A stretch of DNA of 64,000 nt from the NCBI GenBank assembly GCA_031216445.1, contig CM062196.1:26952001-27016000 (forward strand), given 5' to 3'. The translations under genes and the position numbers were made by a program. The stretch comes from Lateolabrax maculatus (lineage: Eukaryota; Chordata; Actinopteri; Acropomatiformes; Lateolabracidae). Shown here piece by piece: positions 22,933-33,905 of this stretch. Positions within the stretch are counted from its first letter, which is position 1. The number at the start of each line of letters is the position of its first letter. The notes beneath the pieces were generated by a model. That model made no database searches. It was not told the DNA's origin and saw only the letters and a list, made by a program, of their open reading frames with translations.

Positions 22933-23761
22933 TTTTCTTTTTGTGGCTACAGTTGAACTTATCAGCACTGAAATGTCTGGTCTGTTATGAATGGATTCAA
23001 AGTTGACTTCTCTCACTCCAAATACAGCAAACAGCACTAAAATGTACACAACCTTACACACTAACAAATGTTTCCCAATTAGCTAAATGCATATTGTGAC
23101 GGGAGAGTCCACCCCTCTGTCTTTATATGCCTCTCTATCTGGTGATCTGTTTTATCCTCAGCTGTGTACAGAAATGATCCCATTCAGATTTATGCTCAGA
23201 CTGAATCTTGGCCTGAACCTTTGGCACACCTCAATGGAAAATAGAACAAAACCATGTGACAGCCAGCAATGCAAACAGAAATGGACCCAGGCAATCTCAT
23301 ACATTAAATGACAGACTTCACAATATTTGAAAGTATACAGCATTCATGTTTTAAAGTATTTAGAAATATACCAACCCTGTATTTTTTCTGTTTATTTTGT
23401 ATTGTTTTAAAAAAAAAGACAGCTTGAAACAAGTCATGGCTGTTTTTTCTTCCCAGCCCTGTGGATCTGCAGGTTTGGCAGAGAAATGCTTACATCAAAG
23501 AAACGTAATTGTGTTCAGCACTAGACGCATAGATTTAATGAGTTTCTTTCCAAAATTAAATAAACACCTTTAAAAGAACATCATAAACATCCTCTCATAT
23601 TGACAGCTGGAATGAAAATTAGATTCCTATTGAGGTTAGGAGTCTAGATTTGAGTATGTGTGCTACATGATTGCACCTTTTACACAGGTGGACTCGAGGC
23701 GTAATAATGGATCACATCAGATTCCTGGCATCCCGGCTTGAACAGGCTGTGTAAAAGGGGC
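22933..23761. other. Unassigned DNA
   Basis: No supported feature up to the LINE at 23762. Confidence 0.4.
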
Positions 23762-24872
23762 TAATGGGACAGTCCTGACACCATCTTCCGTGACTCCATC
23801 TGCCATTCCGGCCCACCAGCTTCACTTCCCCCACCATAGCAGGGCAACGGACCTCTCCACAGCTGTTCACCTCAGAGGCCCCCCTCCTCCCATACCACAA
23901 TGAGGACTTGGCCCTTGGTTTCCCCAAGAAACCAAGGGCCACGGGACTTAATGACTACAGACTCGTCACCTTGACCTCTGTGGTAATGAAGTCCTTTGAG
24001 CGTCTTGTGCTGTCCCACCTCAAATCCATCACAGACCGACTCCTGGACCCCCTGCAATTCGCTTACAGAGCCAACAGGTCTGTAGCTCTGCCTTCAACAC
24101 CATCATCCCGGCTCTGCTGCAGGACAAGCTCTCCCAGCTGAGTGTGCCTGACTTCACATGCAGGTGGATAACAGACTTCCTGTCTGAGAGGAGGCAGCAC
24201 GTGAAGCTGGGGAAAAATATCTCTGACTCCCGGACCATCAGCACCTGTTCTCCTCAAGGTTGCGTTCTTTCCCCTCTACTCTTCTCCCTGTACACCAACA
24301 GCTGCACCTCCAGTCACCGCTTTGTCAAGCTCCTGAAGTTTGCAGATGAAACCACCCTCATCAGGTTCATCTCTGGTGGGGAAGAGTCTGCCTTCAGGTG
24401 GGAGATTGACCATCTGGTGACCTGGTGTGGACAGAACAACAGAGGAGATGGATTTTTAGGAGGAAGTCAGCCCCACTAGCCCCCCCTACCCTGAAAGTCT
24501 TTCCTTGGTACATCTGAACATCAGGTCCCTCACCCAGAAAGCATAACAGAGAATGTACTTTCTGCGGCAGCTGAAAAAGTTCAGCCTGCCAAAGACGATG
24601 ATGGTGCACTTCTACACCAAAATCATTGAGCCCATCCTCACCTCCTCCATCACCATCTGGTACGCTGTTGCCACTGCCAAGGACAAGGGCAGATTGCAGC
24701 GTATCAATCTCTCCAGAGAGATTTGTAGAAGACAGAGATTGTAAATACTTAATTCTATATTTTATATTTATGTGTCTTGACCTTTTCAGTACTTTTATTG
24801 TGTTTATTGCAACTGTACACCACAGCAAATTTCTTGTAAGTGGAAACTTAAATAAACCCGATTTTGATTCTT
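23762..24872 (+). mobile_element. CR1/Rex1-like LINE, deletion subfamily copy
   Basis: Starts at aatgggacagtcctgaca, equivalent to 45379 in the longer copy, and ends with aataaacccgattttgattc, an AATAAA plus GATTCT-type tail typical of the 3' end of this LINE group. Coding blocks: KKPRATGLNDYRLVTLTSVV (about 23925-23985), FAYRANRS then the same deletion junction as at 16460, RWITDFLSERRQHVKLG (24165), LLKFADETT (about 24330, polymerase motif C altered from FADDTT) and TSSITIWYAVATAKDKG (24640). It also lacks sequence around 24440-24550. Non-functional. Confidence 0.85.
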
Positions 24873-24974
24873 ATTTAGAACTGTTATAACTCTCTTTTGC
24901 TGAAGACAGGAGCCTATTGGGTGACATTACAAAAATCAGGGAGTTTGGATTAAACCTTCCAGGTAACACAATAA

Positions 24975-25080
24975 AGTCAAGTCAAGTCAAGTCAAGTCAG
25001 GTCAATTTTATTTGTATAGCACCAAATCATAACAAAAGTTATCTCAAGACACTTTTCACATAGAGTAGGTCAAGACCATA
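24975..25080 (-). mobile_element. L2 3' end with (GTCAA)n tail
   Basis: Five GTCAA-type units precede caattttatttgtatagcac and ttatctcaagacacttttca. This is the terminal L2 3' UTR on the minus strand. It is cut at 25080, where the MITE-like element begins. Confidence 0.9.
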
Positions 25081-25248
25081 GCCTGGGAACCAGACAAATC
25101 CGCAAGCTCATGTTCGTTTGCTCTTGGCCCTTCTTCCATTCAAACTGATTACTCTGCTGATTTCTCTGGTTAACCAATCACAAGCGTTTATCTAGTAGGA
25201 GGCAGGTTTAATACGATGACTGACAGAGACGATGTTCAGGTATCTTTA

Positions 25249-27397
25249 TGTAACACCCGCCTCATGTACATATAGGGGGGGCCTGGGTTACTCTTATGAT
25301 ATTCCCTTTGTTTATGCTTCTAAATAAATAAAACACCACACAACCAAACTTTAAATGTAAAGACTCTTTAGTTCTAAGTTCTTACGCTTAAAATAAATAA
25401 AAGGAAATTGAATAAATCACTTGGATATAGTGAGATTGTTGTATTTAACAGAAATAGTATCGGTTTTACTATTATTCAGTCTCTTATAACATCAAATAAA
25501 ATGAAGCAAAACTTAAATACAGGATATGATGGACCCACATGCACTCACACACTCACACCTGGTCCACAACAGTCTCTACAAGTCATCTAAACCCCCTGTT
25601 GCAGGCCTGTGTCGTAGCTTGGGTGCGTTGTGGCCTAAAACAAAATGGCCGCTTCACTTTTAATAAGCAGAAGAAAAATAAAAGGCACGTGCAAATCCAG
25701 TACTCACAGCTCCCTACAGTTAGTAGAGTAAAGGGTAGTTAACAGGTCACTGACGCAGCAGCAGCAGTTCACAGTCCAAGCGGGCCGACAGGATCCACAA
25801 CTCACACACACACAGCAGGAAGGACGCAGATCCTACGTAGTTCACAGGAGCTTTGCTTCTGTAGCAGCATAGAGGTGGCATCTGTTAATTACTGCCCTGG
25901 CTCGTAATTAGCGCCAGGTGGCTGTCATTAGGTGGGCCAGTATAAAGGCCATCCTCCTCTGCTGGTTCTTCCTCTTGCGCCTCTGTCATTGGTGTGTCAT
26001 TTTTGGGCCATGGTTGGTTGGCTCAACAGGTATGGTTGTCTGCTGCTTCAGCACATTTGGATGCTTGAGTGTGTCTGTGTACACTAGTGTGGTTGCAGGT
26101 AAACGCCAGTTACAGCCAGTGTCCTCTCTTCCTCGTGTGTGTGTGTGTGTGTCCTGAAACAGGAGTTGCTGTGACCAGCTGATTGGGGTCTCCGATGTTT
26201 TGTTTCCGGACAAAACTTCGTCTCTGATGTTTTTGTCTCCGCTGAAGCTCCACCTCCGGGAAAGCTTTGTCTCTGCTGCGTTGACTCTGCTGAAGCTTTA
26301 CCTCCCTCGGAAACATTGTTTTCTCCACGCTGCCTGTGTTTTAACCAGGGCTTGGTCCCAGTGTGTCTGTGTGTTGAATGGGTGTTTAGCTTATTATAAT
26401 TTTGCATTATAATTTGTTTCTTTCTTTTTTAGTTACTGGAGACTGGTGGTGGCGGTGCTGGTGGCCGGGTAGTGGTATCCCCCCTTTTTTGTCTGCTGTG
26501 TCTTGGGAAGCGGGTTCCTCACTTTGAGTGTGTGTGTGTGGGTCACGTATGTTGGGTGGTTTAGTTTGTTTTTCTTAATTTGGTGGGTTGCACCTAGCTT
26601 TGTCCATCTATTCAGCTCCAGCCCCCTTAATTGATTTTCCTTACTCAATTTTCTTTTGGGATGAATGGAAATTTTAAATCATTTTTAAAACTATTTAAAA
26701 TAAAATTGTATTTTTTCTAAGTTTTGGTGAACTGCGTCTCTTGCCTCAAAAAGAGTATACTTACCTGTGTGCCTGGTGCTCTACTAAATTATTTCCTGGG
26801 GTGAAATTCCCCAGGTGGCGTTGTCGGTTTTTCTTAATTTTTGGTGTTAATTTAAAAAAATAAACTAACTTGCATTCGCATGCCTCGTGTCGCCACACTT
26901 CCCTCTTTAATGCCGTCAAAACGTCCGTCTCCTTCTCCTCTCGATTGGTCACAAAGTTCTTTACATCAGGTTCACTGGCCGTTCCCCATAAAATATAAAC
27001 TCTGATCCACCAAATCACTCAAACACGGACTCGGTCAAGTTTACTCGTCGCTCTGCTCACCTCAAACATCCCGCTCTGTCCCACCCCCTCACCTACAGAC
27101 TGCCCTGCGATTGGCCGGAGGTACCCAAGCTCTACACATGCCAATACTGTCAAAGAAATAAATGATTGACAACTCTCAAAACAAGTAATAATACAGTGAG
27201 CCTAAACAACACACAAGGACTCATATCTCACACTATGAAATGAAATGGCATAACTTGTATTTTAACAGATCACTTCTTTTGCATTTTTAAATTGTTCTGC
27301 ATTTTAACCATATTTATGAACTTTTACCCACTTCAATACATAATGAACTTTTATGAATATTTGTTATCAAAATAAATACATTTTAGCAAGGGCTACA
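25249..27397 (+). mobile_element. LTR-like insertion inside the MITE, 2149 bp
   Basis: Begins TGTAACACCC and ends GGGCTACA. It is flanked by ttta at 25245-25248 and ttta at 27398-27401, and interrupts the MITE exactly where the second copy reads straight through (gtatctgtaaatatcc). TG...CA ends with a 4-bp duplication are the signature of integrase-mediated LTR-element insertion. It contains a TATA-like agtataaaggcc at about 25940 on the plus strand. No gag or pol is visible, so it is either a very long solo LTR or a non-autonomous LTR element. Orientation is inferred from the TATA-like site only. Confidence 0.65.
26415..26895 (+). repeat. Repeat C, copy inside the 2.15-kb insertion
   Basis: Aligns with the reverse complement of 63123-63635 along its length with high identity. 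Shared features include tctccagtaac, a G/C-rich run next to ccccccttttttgtc, and ggggtgaaattccccaggtg. It is bounded by unique DNA on both sides, indicating an internal module of the insertion that exists elsewhere. Confidence 0.85.
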
Positions 27398-27608
27398 TTT
27401 ATAAATATCCATGGCGGCTCCCATTCCCCGGCCGGCTGTAGTGGCAGTATTAAATGAACTGGACGTTAAATTTTCTCTAAAAGAACAAACAACTGCACTT
27501 AAAGTTTATGTTAAGAAATATGTGTTTGCCGAACTTCTGACAGGACGTACCGTCCGACAGGACGGCGTTCCGTTGTTCTGATTGGTTGTTTCTGCCCGTC
27601 AACTGTTT

Positions 27609-27933
27609 ATCTCAACCAAGCTTGTATCATGTGTTGCCTGCAACCATTTACCTGTAGAATAGAATAGTAGATATGCAACATAAGTCATTCAACATACATC
27701 TGTCAGTAAAACAACAGGAACCATCTCTTTTGTCCAGATGAGAGCTGGGAGAACATGTCTTCTCATACTTTCTCACCATGACATTGTCTGTCTTCTTAGT
27801 TTGTTCGTTAGAACAGTTTCTTTGTATGTTTGTGTGGTGAGAAGTCTTACTTCGCTGCTAAGCACTGAAGTTCTCATCGATTATTTTCCATCTGCATTCA
27901 ATTGACCCAGAGCACATTGGCCAAGCGCTCACT
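27609..27933 (-). repeat. Dispersed repeat A, copy 2
   Basis: Reverse-complement counterpart of 826-1168, collinear throughout. It directly abuts the truncated MITE end, which suggests that one element was inserted into or recombined with the other. Confidence 0.85.
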
Positions 27934-27963
27934 CAAATTCAATTGTATCAATTTTGTATTCAA

Positions 27964-28006
27964 TTTGTATCCAATTGTTTCTAAATTAGAAACAATTGGA
28001 TACAAA
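27964..28006. repeat. Perfect 43-bp palindrome (21-bp arms, 1-base centre)
   Basis: tttgtatccaattgtttctaa (27964-27984) and its exact reverse complement (27986-28006) flank a single A at 27985. The left flank carries two further weak copies of caatttgtat. It can form a cruciform or a long hairpin. Confidence 0.95.
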
Positions 28007-28590
28007 ATACATTTAATGTGTGGGAAAATCTTGGGAAAAGTGGGAGAGGGCCAACTTCAATATCAAGGGCCATGCCACTAAGCAAGGATGGGTTGACCTG
28101 GGCCTGGATATCGTTTGAAATCTTTTGCACAGTTTCTGCAATGCTTTGGGTTGCCCTCGAAACACCTGTTTAGATACTTTCAAATAAGGCATTATATAAT
28201 GACTCACAGCGAATTTGGAGGAATTAAGGGTCAACCAATGGGCATGGAACGGTACTTTATGAACATTATAGAAAATAATCTGATGAAAAGAAAGCAGATA
28301 TCCAGTGTATATATAAAACCATACAAGTATGTGACCCAGGAGATACCGCTTCTATTAAAGAAAAATGGGAGTGACAGATAGCATCCCATTAGTCCAGGAG
28401 AGAGAGAAAGTGGCAGCAACAAGCTATTTCCTGGAATTAAAGGTAAAAAAAAAACATTTTTATTTTTTCTTATGGGAGAACTTACGCAGTTTTCCAAACA
28501 TGACATTTTTTCGTATAGAGGGATTAAAAACATGCAACACTGGTTCAGCTATTATATATGCAGTCAGGCATAAAAACTGGGGGGAAATTG
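28007..28590. other. Unassigned DNA
   Basis: Open frames at 28115-28381 and 28365-28619 show no recognisable domain. Possibly old LINE flank; not supported. Confidence 0.35.
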
Positions 28591-29000
28591 TCAGGGCCTG
28601 CCATTTTTCTGGAGTCTAGGTCCTTTAAGGCCTTACAAACCTCCCTAATAGAGAAGGGGCTGAGAGAGAAAGTATGATTATTGGAGGCATGACTGGTGGC
28701 GCGGAGGGGAGAGTGGGTGATTTGCTGTCAGAAAATGTGCCAAACAAAGAGCTGGAGGCTATAAAATGTTTGTTGAAAAAATTAAACATCTCAGATTTAT
28801 TTGACACAGGGATGGAGTCACAATAATATTCGGAGGCAGCTCTAAGGAGCAAGAGTTGGCAGAGAGATTTTATGGTTTGCCAAAATCTCCTAGGGTCATT
28901 TAGACTATCTATGGTCTGTGATAAATAATACTCTATTTTGGCTTTTATAATGGAAGCAGTGCAGCGATTACAAAGTTGACAGAAATGTAGTCAGTCAGCC
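28591..29000 (-). pseudogene. LINE ORF2 fragment between endonuclease and RT
   Basis: Minus-strand reading gives CNRCTASIIKAKIEYYLSQT, then NDPRRFWQTIKSL and, in the 28852-28625 frame, DSIPVSNKSEMFNFFNKHFI. This is the typical pre-RT linker of fish non-LTR elements (kinases and DNA-binding genes lack this combination), where NDP+FW is a recurring block. No RT motif follows. It belongs to a different subfamily from the Rex1-like and L2 copies in this window. Confidence 0.5.
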
Positions 29001-31289
29001 TCAGAGCTCAGAAGTTAACCAGCAGCTACCACGGCCTTTCACCCCGTACTGACAAATAGAAGCATGTTAATGCAAATTAACTAAAACAAGGCCAACATCA
29101 CCAATCAATAAAATATGGTCCTATTTAAAATGACAAAGCCTATAGCAACCAACAGTTAAATACTGACAAGGCTGCTGCCTGGAGGCACTGCGTTGAAAAG
29201 AGAGCAGGTTCATCATCCCTGGCTGCTAGGTCCCACTGTTGGAGAGGGAGCGGACAATATCCATTTATTTTGCTGATTAGATAGATCCGATCAATTTTCT
29301 CACGGCAGCAGACTCACTGCTCCGTCCCGATGAGACCTGAAGACGGAGTGTTGCGTAGCAGACAATCTCCTGGTCAATGATATTTTTTTATTTCGCTGTG
29401 GAACATATGATAACCTGCTAGCCTAGCCTAGCCTGTGCGTACATGACGTCCTCCACCTGCTGGGAGGGACTCTGGAGGCAGAGCCAAAGCACAGTGGAGA
29501 GGGAGGGGGAGGGACCTGGAAGTTATACTCTTTCAAATTCAAGTCCACTCTCTTCTCCTAACAGTAGGAGTGGAAATGAGGCTTGTGCACATGCAATTTT
29601 ATACATCTGGCCCCATCTCTGTAGTGAGTTGTCCATGGTTATGGAAGAGTGTTAAGCGCAATTCATTGTAACCTACCAGTAGTTTTTGAAGTCACTCTTC
29701 ATTCCCATGCAAAATAGGGCATTGCTTTTGTTGTTGATTTAATTTTGGGGAATTGTTTAATGTCCACTGATAAAGAACATTCAATTTCAATGCCTTTCAA
29801 TGCAGAATAGTATTTGCCAAGAAGGGCGGTAAATTTTTGGGATTATTTCTCTGTTGACCATGATGTATTTAAATTGAATTCTGCAAATATACTATTATTG
29901 ATGCAAACTAACTTGAATTTTTTTCTTTTATGTTTTTATGGGCCCCACATATGCTCTTGAAACAGGCCCCCAGATGCTTAAGGCGCCATTGCTGACTTGG
30001 ACTGCCCTGAGTATGTTTTACCTCCCTTTAGGTTTTCTTTGCTGTTGTTGTTCCTTTTAGGTATGTAGTGTTCCTTTGAGGTTCTAACTTGGGTGGCTGT
30101 TAATCTCGCTCTGCTGATATTGTCCAGCTGTACTTGCTGCATATGAGTATGTTTTTTTTTTCATTCATTTTTTCATTAGATTCTAGTGTATATATATACC
30201 TTTCCCTTCCATTGATGGAAGAGAACTTGTTTGAACTGCACTGTTATTTGCAGTGTTTTGAATTCTGATTTGTTATATACCCTAAATTTGACTTTTTTTA
30301 AATGTTGCACTTAATGTAGGGCATACTTGGTAAATACCTGAACAAAAGTGATTGTAACAGCACATGTGAACCCCCAGAGCTCAGTGACCCCATTCTTATC
30401 TCCTTGTTTCTCCTGCATTAGATTATCCTATCATTAGATTATTCTACATTTCTACTGCAGATGATGTTTGACTGTTAAGTGTATGCTAATGGTCTGCTAG
30501 TCTTACAGTGATTTTGCAAAGCACACTTTAATTGCACAAGGGAAATTAATTGGGTTACATGGTAATTACACTCAGAAAGACATGCAAGGGAGACAGTACT
30601 CAAAAGTGATTTACTCTTGTGAATAGGCCACATTTGGTTTAGGTGTGCTTGGGGTGTTTAAGAGCATGGCGAGGAATGGTGAAGCCCCAAGGGGTTCCTG
30701 GGTTTCTCAGAATCCCCTGATTACATGGGGTTCTGGGTGTAGAGTCTGATGCTTATTACAGAGGCAGAGATGGCAGATATTGTAAGAAATGTCTCTTCCT
30801 GTTGCTGTTTGCTTCTGTAGCCATGACTGCCACTCTGTTGCTTTGGGAATTGAAAAGTAAATGTGATAGGGAGATGGCTTTCCTCTTTTCTCAAGACTTG
30901 TGGTGGTGGGAGTTCTTCAAATCCCAGAAGAAATGAAACAAAGATGCAGGCTCCTTTCTCCAGCTTCCACAGAGCTGACGGTAAAGTTTTGTCTTAATAC
31001 TGTGGCTTATGCATATCTGTATTGTACCACACGCACACACACAGTGTGAGAAACAGGCTGGAGGTGAATAATTTTAATCCACTGACCAAAGAGAAGATAA
31101 AGGGTTAGTAAACTGAAAGAGTACATAGCATATACTCAAGTGAAAAGTATTTTTTCATTTTTTCTCATTAAAAAGAAAAGATGAAAAAGACTTCCTGAGA
31201 TGAAAACCAACTAAATCTCTATATAATATCATTGACAATTTAAAACCAACCCAACCGAGTTATAATCTCTCAGCTATATGAGGCTTTAT
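29001..31289. other. 2.3 kb without recognised features
   Basis: A short GCCTA iteration at about 29418-29434 and a T run at 30150 are the only local structures. No gene-like frame longer than 70 codons with credible composition. Confidence 0.4.
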
Positions 31290-31346
31290 TATAGCTATAT
31301 ATGTATATATATGTAAATATATGTATATATGTTATATATGTAGGTA

Positions 31347-31377
<31 letters not shown>

Positions 31378-31390
31378 ATATATACGTATA

Positions 31391-31437
<47 letters not shown>

Positions 31438-31455
31438 ATATGTCTATATATGTAC
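31290..31455. repeat. Compound (TA)n/(TG)n microsatellite
   Basis: Alternating atat and tgtg arrays with small interruptions. The VCVCV-type frames inside are artefacts. Confidence 0.95.
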
Positions 31456-32032
31456 ACGTTTTGGTTCACTCTGACCTCTCTCATAACATAATTTCCAGCA
31501 GCAGCAGGTGGGTTTTTTGTGAACAGTCAAGATGCAATAATTTATTGCCTTAACTTTACAATTGATTTGGAATTTGTTTTGGTGTGTTCAACAACATTAA
31601 ACATAAAACATACAGCCCCAAAATGCTCAACGACATTGAAAAGATAACATATAGCCCAACAGTACATAGGAAGTGTCCACAGAAACCTACTGTTACAATT
31701 ACAGTAAATACATATGACCCATGCCCTCAAAGTCAAGTCAAGTCAAGTCAATTTTATTTGTATAGCGCCAAATCACAACAAAGGTTATCTTAAGACGCTT
31801 TTCACATAGTGTAGGTCTAGACCATACTCTTTAAAATATTATTTACAGAGACCCAACAGTTCCCACCATGAGCAAGCAATTGGTGACAGTGGTGAGGAAA
31901 AACTCAGTTTTAATAGGTAAAAACCTCGAGCAGAACCAGGATCTGGGTGGGTGGCCATCTGCATCGACCGAGTTGGGTTGAAAGGGGAGGAGAGAGGGGG
32001 AGAGGGGAGACAGACAACAAATCAGACTAATA

Positions 32033-32034
32033 AC

Positions 32035-32066
<32 letters not shown>

Positions 32067-32074
32067 TAATAATA
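32033..32074. repeat. (AAT)n microsatellite within L2 3' UTR
   Basis: A run of about 12 AAT units with one interruption. The other L2 copies have only a few units at the same place (for example 21755-21770), so it expanded in this copy. Confidence 0.9.
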
Positions 32075-32237
32075 ACAACTGCAGCAGTGAGTGTGGAGCA
32101 GAAACATGGGGGCAGTAGACGGCCGGCAATCACAGATCCAGAGTCTACAGCTCCAGAGGCAAAAATACCTGCAGAAAGTGAGAGGGCGAAAAAGCACAGA
32201 AAGCACAAGAACTACTGGGAAGAAGTGGAGTTAGTAA

Positions 32238-32612
32238 TGTGGTGGCAATTTTTGTCCAATAAAGAACAAAGTCAACACCTGTCTTTCCGCAAGTTTAATT
32301 CAAACTCTGCAGAGGGACTCACAGCACAGTCAAAAATACATGAGGTGGGCAAATGAGTCCAGAGCACCAGGGGTGTCTGTCTTTTATATGTTTCAACAGG
32401 ACAAAATCATGGGGGAGAAGACAATGGGGTCCATTATCTTCTCACTCAGGTTTTAGCAGTACTTACAAGTTGACATGTATATCAGTTGACAGCTGATTTG
32501 TGAGTACATCCTGACACACAGGAGTGGTCATTTGTCTAATTAAGGAAAGAGAAATGTAACCTGAATGGACACATGACCTGGTCGTGATTTGATGTAAGGA
32601 ATTTCCATTACA
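32238..32612 (-). mobile_element. Solo LTR nested in L2, 375 bp, 4-bp TSD
   Basis: On the minus strand it begins TGTAATGG and ends CCACCACA. A TATA box (ATATAAAAG) lies at about 32389-32380 on the minus strand, followed by an AATTAAA-like signal. Flanks are gtaa (32234-32237) and gtaa (32613-32616). The L2 copy at 21890-21930 reads through the same site without the insertion. The 4-bp duplication and LTR layout fit an endogenous-retrovirus-like or Gypsy LTR left by recombination. No internal sequence remains. Confidence 0.9.
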
Positions 32613-32947
32613 GTAACATGTATTAGTGGGATAGGAATGCGTTCGGCTAGAGATGGAGAGGAGGAGAGAGAAGCTCAGTGCATCATGGGAAATCCCATGA
32701 AAAAATCCCAAAAAGTCTAAGCCTATAACAGCATAACTAAGGGATGGTTCAGGGCTCACCTGAGCCAGCCCTAACTAAAACTTTATCAAAAAGGAACGTT
32801 TTTAACATATTCTTAAACAAGACAGGGTGTCTGCCTCCCGTACCCAAATTGGGAGCTGTTTTACAGAAGAGAAGCTTGATAACCAAAGGCTCTGGCTCCC
32901 ATTCTACTTTTAGAGACTTTAGGTACCACAAGTAACCCTGCATTCTG

Positions 32948-33349
32948 TTAGCGTAGTGCTCTAGTGGGGTAATACGGTACTATCAGTTCTTTAAAATACG
33001 ACGGTGCTTGACCATTAAGAGCTTTGTAAGTGAGGAGGAGGATTTTAAATTCCATTCTGGAATTCACAGGGAACCAGTGCAGAGAAGCTAATATTGGAGA
33101 AATATGTTCTCTTTTGCTAGTTCCTGTCAGTACACGTGCAGCCGCATTCTGGATCAGCTGGAGAGTCTTTAGAGACTTATCGGGGCAGCCTGATAATAAA
33201 TAATTACAATAATCCAACCTACAAGTAACAAATGCATGGACTAGTTTTTCTGCATCTTTTTGAGACAGGATATGACTGATTTCTATAATGTGACGTAAGT
33301 GGAAGAAGGCAGTCCTTGAAGTCTGTTTAATATGGGCTTTAAAGGACAT
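32948..33349 (-). pseudogene. L2 ORF2 carboxy-terminal region
   Basis: A 133-codon frame reads FKAHIKQTSRTAFFHLRHII, EKLVHAFVTCRLDYCNYLLS and LQLIQNAAARVLTGTSKREH, the conserved post-polymerase region of L2 ORF2. It is nearly identical in sequence to the open copy at 46660-47080. It is separated from the RT core by frameshifts and cannot act alone. Confidence 0.9.
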
Positions 33350-33905
33350 GTCCTGACCGAAAGTTACTCCTAGATTCCTTTGAGTGGTACTAGAGGCCAG
33401 GGCAATGCCATCTAGAGTAACTATATCTATAAATAGTGCATCTTGCAGGTATTTAGGACAATAACTTCAGTTTTGTCTGAGTTTAACATCAAAAAATTGC
33501 AGGTCAGCCAAGATTTTTATGTCCTTAATGCATGCCTGAAGCTTGGCTAACTTATCGGTTTCATCTGGCTTTATCGATAAGTATTATTGAGTATCATCTG
33601 CATAGCAATGAAAGTTTATGGAGTGTTTCCTTATAATATTGCCTAAAGGAAGCATATACAAGGTAAATAAAAGTGGTCCAAGCACCGAACCTTGTGGAAC
33701 TCCATGACTAACTTCCGTGTGCATGGAGGATTCATCATTTACATGGACAAACTGAAATCTAACTGATAAATACGACTGAACCCAGCTTAGTGCGGGTCCT
33801 TTAACGCCAATGAAATGCTCCAGTCTCTGTAATAGGATACGATAGTCAATGGTATCGAAAGTGGCACTAAGATCTAACAGAACAAGTAATCACACAATCA
33901 AAAGA

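Larger units (their letters stand above)
25081..27605 (-). mobile_element. MITE-like DNA element copy 1, split by a 2.15-kb insertion
   Basis: The parts 25081-25248 and 27402-27605 together align, reversed, with 38431-38905. The outer end reads tagcctgggaaccagacaaa and the other copy's opposite end reads agcctggcatcgccagacta, so the element carries imperfect terminal inverted repeats of about 20 bases. It has no coding frame. Between the parts lies a TG...CA insertion. The far end of this copy is lost where repeat A begins at 27609. Confidence 0.8.

Noticed and set aside
29418..29434. Telomere-like or satellite GCCTA repeat
   Set aside because: Only about three units, not the vertebrate TTAGGG, and no larger array.
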